From NCBI GenBank assembly GCA_031428275.1, contig JANPPC010000043.1:62001-126000 (forward strand): 64,000 bases of DNA. Reading direction: 5' to 3'. Below are positions 60,054-64,000 of this stretch, piece after piece. The notes under the pieces are model-generated. The model had not been told where the DNA came from and ran no database searches. It saw only the letters and a program-made list of their open reading frames with translations. The translations under genes and the position numbers were made by a program. Position 1 is the first letter of the stretch; each line of letters starts with the position of its first letter. Origin of the DNA: Pseudobdellovibrio sp031428275. Lineage in GTDB: Bacteria; Bdellovibrionota; Bdellovibrionia; Bdellovibrionales; Bdellovibrionaceae.

Positions 60054-63000
60054 TTAACGGATGTCAGCTAAACTGACCGATACCATTGTCGATACGCCGC
60101 GCTCTTGCATCGTCACACCGTAAAGTTTTTGAGCCACTTCCATCGTGTGTTTATTATGCGTAACTACGATAATTTGCGAACGTTTCGCCATTTCACGAAC
60201 CAGATCGTTAAAACGGAATACGTTGGCGTCATCAAGTGGCGCATCAACCTCATCTAGTAAGCAATACGGAGAAGGCTTCACTAAGAAGATCGAAAATACT
60301 AAGGCAACGGCCGTGAGGGCTTTTTCGCCTCCAGACATAAGCGTTACGTTTTGCATCTTCTTGCCCGGAGGTTTCGCGATGATCTCAATACCCATTTCGC
60401 CTTTTTCGTTTTCTTCGATTAACGTAAGCATCGCTTCACCGCCACCAAATAGAACTGGGAAAACTTTTTGGAATCGTTCATTCACTAGATCGAAAGTTTC
60501 TTTGAAACGTTTCGAACAAATTTTATTGATACGATCAATCACTTTACGTAATTGCTCTTTAGCCTCAGTTAAGTCTGTATGCTGCTGAGTTAAGAACGCA
60601 TAACGCTCTTGAGTTTCAGAGTATTCGTTGATCGCCGATAGATTAACTTCGCCAATCTTTGCTAGCTTATCACGCAGATCTTTTAATTCTGTGTCAGCCT
60701 CTTCAGGGTTACCTTCGCGGCCTTCGTACTTATGAACTACGTCTGGTAAAATCAATTGGTATTTTTCACGAACTTGATCAACTAAGTACTGTTCTTTCAT
60801 CTTAGCCTGTTCAAGTTTCAGCTGGGCATCGTTCATGCGCGCTAGGCGATCGTTACGTTCACGTTGCGAAGTGATCACTTTGTCTTCTAATTCGCGAATG
60901 TGCGCGGTCTCGATTTCAAATTGATTTTTGAACTGAGACATTTCTAAACGTTTTGCTTCAACTTCAACTAACATGCGTTCGAAATCGATTTTAGCTTGCT
61001 CCATCGCGTACTGGCCTTCAGACATTTGCGAATTGTAGCCTTCAGCTTCTTCAGACATACGCGATAACTGAGCTTCTAAATCAGAAACTTGGCGTTGAAC
61101 CATTTCTAATTGACGAGTTACGCCTGAAAATTCTTGAGTCTTAGAGGCCGCGCGAACTTGTAAATCCATCACTTCCGTTTGCTGAGCTTCAAAACCATCT
61201 TTCATTTCGTTGTATTCATTCGTTAATGAATCAACGGTTGATTCCAGTTCGATTTTTAAAGTGCGAACGTTCACTAACTTTTCAGTTAGTTCGTCTGATT
61301 TTGTTGTTAACTGTTCAAGTTGCTCTGTTAAACGGCGAACTTCCTTTTCTTGTCGTTCAACGGTTACTTGTGCCTGCTGAAATTCATTTTCTGCTCGCTC
61401 AAGATCTTTCTTGTATTCGGCAACTTTGATTTCTTGTTCTAAACGACGCTTTTGCGCGCCCTCAAAGTCATTTAAAACGTTCGCTAGTTGCTCTTCAATT
61501 TTCTTCATTGAAGCATTGGCTAAAGCAAGTTTGCCCGCCCACTCAGATTTTTTACCCGATAATTCTTTAATCTCACGACGACGTTTTAATACGCCCGATT
61601 CAGCTGAATCTTTTGAACCGCCCGTTAATACACCTTCAGGTGATAAGGTATCACCGTCTTGGGTAACGAAAGTCCAACCCGAAAAGTTCGGACGAAGACG
61701 TAATGCCGTACGAATCGAATCAACAACTGCAACGCCGTCTAAAATTTGCGCAACACTTGCTGAGTAAGTTTCGTTAGATTTAACGATATTTTTTAATAGG
61801 CCCATGACGCCGTCTTCGGCCTGTGGATTACCTTCTAAAGGTTTCGCGTAATTGCCAGAGTTTGCGTAGAAGCTTGAACGACCTGAGTTTTGCTCTTTCA
61901 AGTGATCAACCGCTTCAACAGCTTGTTCAGGTTTTTGCGATAGTAACATTTGTAATTTAGAACCAAGCGCTGCTTCCATCGCGATCTCAAAGTCAGCCGG
62001 AACTTCGATCACTTCTGAAACCGGCTTGAAAGATTCAGAAACTGAACCGTCTGCGTGTAATTCGGCTGATTTTGCTTTGCTCCAAAGCATAACTTGCTTA
62101 ACGCCCTCTTCGAAACCTTCAAAATTGGCCGCTAAGTTTTCTAAACCGTAAAGACGTGAAGCCGTTTCGTTTAAGTTATCTTTGAATTCTTGAACTTCGA
62201 CTTGTTTTTGCTGAAGTTGCTCAGTTAACACTTTTTTATTTGCTTCGAAAGAATCAACGTCGCTCGAAAGATCAATTTGCATTTGACGTTCTTGATCTAA
62301 GCCCGTCGTTACTTTACGACGACGAGATTCGAATTCGTGCAATTTTTCGCGCAACTCGTTTAAAGTGATTTCTTCTTCGGCGATGTTAGCTTCGATTTCA
62401 GAAATACGGTTTGTGAATGAATTCACTTGCGCATCTAAAGCGGATTCACTTTGACCTAAAGCGATTTGTTCACGACGCTTGATTGTTAATTCATCATCGA
62501 TTGTGCTGTAACGGGTTTGCGCTGAAGCAAAAGCTTCAGATTTTTCAGCCGATTCAGAAGTTAAACTTTCAGAGTCTGCCTTTAGCTCTTCAACTGAAGA
62601 AGTTAATTCATTCAAATCACGCGCCAGCAATTCATGACGGGCTTTTTGCTCGCTTAAAATACTGCCGGTCATTTGTTCGTTACGCTTAGCTTGTTCTAAT
62701 TGAAAACGAAGTTCTTGAATTTCCATTTCTTTCTTCTGGACGGCAGACTGAAAGTTATAGAAATCTTGCTGTTTCGTTTCAACGGCTTTTTCTTGCTCTA
62801 GAATCGTTAATTTTAAAGTTTCAAGTTCAGCTTGCATGCTAGCTAAACCTGATTCACTGCCCACTTCGATTGATTGGGCTTCGTCGAAAATTCTTTGCGC
62901 TTCGTCAGCCGCCGTTTTTAAATTCACGTACTGGGCTGATGATAACCAAAGTTCTAAATCTTCGATTTGATTTTTAATATTTCGGTAGCGTTCAGCACGC

Positions 63001-63638
63001 TGAGCTTGACGCTGTAAAGAATCGATCTGGCGTTTTAATTCGCCGATGATATCTTGTAAACGTACTAAGTTTTGATCAGTCGAAATTAATTTACGCTGTG
63101 ATTCTTTTTTACGGGCTTTGAATTTTGTAATACCCGCCGCTTCTTCGATTAACATACGGCGATCTTCTGGTTTCGCCGTAATGATTTTACCGATCATACC
63201 TTGTGCGATGATCGAGAAACCTTTAGAACCCGCGCCCGTATCCATGAAGATCTCTTGTACGTCTTTAAGACGAGCAACTTCTTTATTAATGAAGTATTCA
63301 CCTTCACCGTTACGATGAAGTTTACGAGTCACCATGATTTCAGAGTGTTTCAAATATTTTGCCGGGAATGGTCCGCCGTCATTTTCTAAAGTTAATGAAA
63401 CTTCACACATTCCGTGTGGAGCATAACCTTCAGAGCCCGCGAAGATCACATCCGTCATTGCAGACGCACGCAGATCTTTAGCTGATTGATCTCCCATGAC
63501 CCACATCAATGCATCAACGATGTTTGATTTACCGCAACCATTTGGTCCGACAACACCCGTGATACCCGCATCGAATTGAATAACGGTACGATCTTTAAAA
63601 GATTTGAAACCAATCAGTTCTAATTTTTTAATTCTCAA
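60054..63638 (-). CDS. smc: Chromosome segregation protein SMC
   Basis: 1194 residues. The ATPase head has Walker A in GPNGCGKSNIVDALMWVMGD (31-50); two long coiled coils (about 170-505 and 675-1020) surround a hinge (about 510-670; PEGVLTGGSKDS). The C-terminal head has the signature LMSGGEKALTAVAL and Walker B YCLLDEVDAPLDD. It compacts and separates chromosomes with ScpA/ScpB, whose genes are not in this window. Length and order of domains are normal. Confidence 0.97.
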   Translation of the reverse strand: MRIKKLELIGFKSFKDRTVIQFDAGITGVVGPNGCGKSNIVDALMWVMGDQSAKDLRASAMTDVIFAGSEGYAPHGMCEVSLTLENDGGPFPAKYLKHSEIMVTRKLHRNGEGEYFINKEVARLKDVQEIFMDTGAGSKGFSIIAQGMIGKIITAKPEDRRMLIEEAAGITKFKARKKESQRKLISTDQNLVRLQDIIGELKRQIDSLQRQAQRAERYRNIKNQIEDLELWLSSAQYVNLKTAADEAQRIFDEAQSIEVGSESGLASMQAELETLKLTILEQEKAVETKQQDFYNFQSAVQKKEMEIQELRFQLEQAKRNEQMTGSILSEQKARHELLARDLNELTSSVEELKADSESLTSESAEKSEAFASAQTRYSTIDDELTIKRREQIALGQSESALDAQVNSFTNRISEIEANIAEEEITLNELREKLHEFESRRRKVTTGLDQERQMQIDLSSDVDSFEANKKVLTEQLQQKQVEVQEFKDNLNETASRLYGLENLAANFEGFEEGVKQVMLWSKAKSAELHADGSVSESFKPVSEVIEVPADFEIAMEAALGSKLQMLLSQKPEQAVEAVDHLKEQNSGRSSFYANSGNYAKPLEGNPQAEDGVMGLLKNIVKSNETYSASVAQILDGVAVVDSIRTALRLRPNFSGWTFVTQDGDTLSPEGVLTGGSKDSAESGVLKRRREIKELSGKKSEWAGKLALANASMKKIEEQLANVLNDFEGAQKRRLEQEIKVAEYKKDLERAENEFQQAQVTVERQEKEVRRLTEQLEQLTTKSDELTEKLVNVRTLKIELESTVDSLTNEYNEMKDGFEAQQTEVMDLQVRAASKTQEFSGVTRQLEMVQRQVSDLEAQLSRMSEEAEGYNSQMSEGQYAMEQAKIDFERMLVEVEAKRLEMSQFKNQFEIETAHIRELEDKVITSQRERNDRLARMNDAQLKLEQAKMKEQYLVDQVREKYQLILPDVVHKYEGREGNPEEADTELKDLRDKLAKIGEVNLSAINEYSETQERYAFLTQQHTDLTEAKEQLRKVIDRINKICSKRFKETFDLVNERFQKVFPVLFGGGEAMLTLIEENEKGEMGIEIIAKPPGKKMQNVTLMSGGEKALTAVALVFSIFLVKPSPYCLLDEVDAPLDDANVFRFNDLVREMAKRSQIIVVTHNKHTMEVAQKLYGVTMQERGVSTMVSVSLADIR

Positions 63639-63836
63639 AGCAATCCCCTAATTTCTTTGGCTAACCGCGTACTTAGCCGTTTCACTTAAAGCCTGGACTT
63701 AAGGCCATGTTCAGCAATTATTCTAGGGGTGCAAACGGCCATGTCAATAAAACTAAGACCGAAAAGTTGATCTTTTTTTAGGCTTTCGATATATCTGCTT
63801 AGTTTTCAGTCGACCTTGCTTTTCAAAGTCTCACGC

Positions 63837-63864
63837 AAAAAAAAATCAGGCTCATAAAGCCTGA
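63837..63864 (-). terminator. Rho-independent terminator of the gene at the right edge
   Basis: TCAGGCT/AGCCTGA stem (63846-63864) with a 5-base loop, followed on the minus strand by a run of eight T (63844-63837). It lies 34 bp after the stop codon of the truncated gene entering from the right. Confidence 0.88.
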
Positions 63865-63898
63865 AGAACCCGCTTGTTATTTATAAAGCCGATCAAAA

Positions 63899-64000
63899 TT
63901 AAAATAATTTCTGAAATAGTTCGGGTAAATGAAAGTTCGGTTTTTGCTGCGGCGGCGTAAACGCGCTGAAATAATTGCGATTTGGTTTTTGACCCAAAAT
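63899..64000 (-). CDS. C-terminal end of an unidentified gene
   Basis: Thirty-three codons and a TAA (63901-63899), read leftward from the window edge: ILGQKPNRNYFSAFTPPQQK ... FHLPELFQKLF. The terminator at 63837-63864 agrees with a gene ending here. The rest lies outside the window, so no identity can be given. Confidence 0.6.
   Translation of the reverse strand: MLGQKPNRNYFSAFTPPQQKPNFHLPELFQKLF

Noticed and set aside
1..64000. CRISPR array, prophage or rRNA operon
   Set aside because: No regularly spaced repeats, no head/tail/portal genes and no rRNA-like sequence were seen; the only peptidoglycan enzyme without a signal peptide stands alone.

Overview
The window looks like chromosomal DNA of a predatory-type Bdellovibrionota bacterium (Bdellovibrio / Pseudobdellovibrio relatives), moderately AT-rich. 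This placement is inferred from the mix of class II B12-dependent ribonucleotide reductase, type III glutamine synthetase, RNase Y, a LemA/TPM operon, many unknown secreted proteins and lipoproteins, and very tight operons with overlapping start and stop codons. No rRNA, CRISPR array or intact prophage was seen. There is one tRNA-Arg(UCG) and one insertion sequence.

Region 1 (1-8119), haem. A leftward operon hemA-hemC-hemL-histidine kinase-response regulator-hemE-hemN has no gap between any two genes, and hemB is divergent. A two-component system is thus welded into a tetrapyrrole operon. HemA is short, and HemC carries a C-terminal extension resembling uroporphyrinogen-III synthase. Heptamer repeats with an 11-bp period lie between hemA and hemB and may be the regulator's target.

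Region 2 (8176-15956), the most novel part. A leftward DedA/ATP-grasp fusion faces a rightward eight-gene operon: YHS protein, DoxX-like protein, a cysteine dioxygenase/PLP-decarboxylase fusion (cysteine to hypotaurine), a 46-residue membrane peptide, OlsB-like N-acyltransferase, OlsA-like O-acyltransferase, alpha/beta-hydrolase lipoprotein and arginase (source of ornithine). I propose a sulfur-containing aminolipid pathway: an ornithine lipid possibly amidated with taurine or hypotaurine by the membrane-bound ATP-grasp enzyme.

Region 3 (16079-19168), sulfide detoxification. Persulfide dioxygenase-rhodanese, two YeeE/YedE half-proteins and a TauE-like exporter lie divergent from an ArsR-type persulfide sensor, with a 20-bp palindrome between them. 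A permease broken by one nonsense codon follows (19385-20665), then a large secreted protein, a muramidase-like protein and a lipoprotein (20932-24596).

Region 4 (24909-34021), copper island. It holds a small Met/His-rich secreted protein, a CopA ATPase, CueR, a multicopper oxidase fused to a PcoB-like barrel, a decayed gene, CsoR, and three envelope proteins including a di-haem-type lipoprotein and an ankyrin-cupredoxin fusion. Two CueR boxes and one CsoR box are visible.

Region 5 (34346-64000), mostly housekeeping. In order: tRNA-Arg; TPM/TPM/LemA; a pseudouridine synthase-methyltransferase fusion; an IS; TrmH; acyl-CoA dehydrogenase; CinA; GSIII; a secreted metzincin-like protein; NrdJ; IscS and IscA-type; a PNPOx-like protein; fasciclin; ferredoxin; TyrS; RNase Y (with an HD to HN change); 5-formyl-THF cyclo-ligase; ZapA; two small secreted proteins; FtsY; a DUF5522-type protein; SMC; and the end of an unidentified gene.
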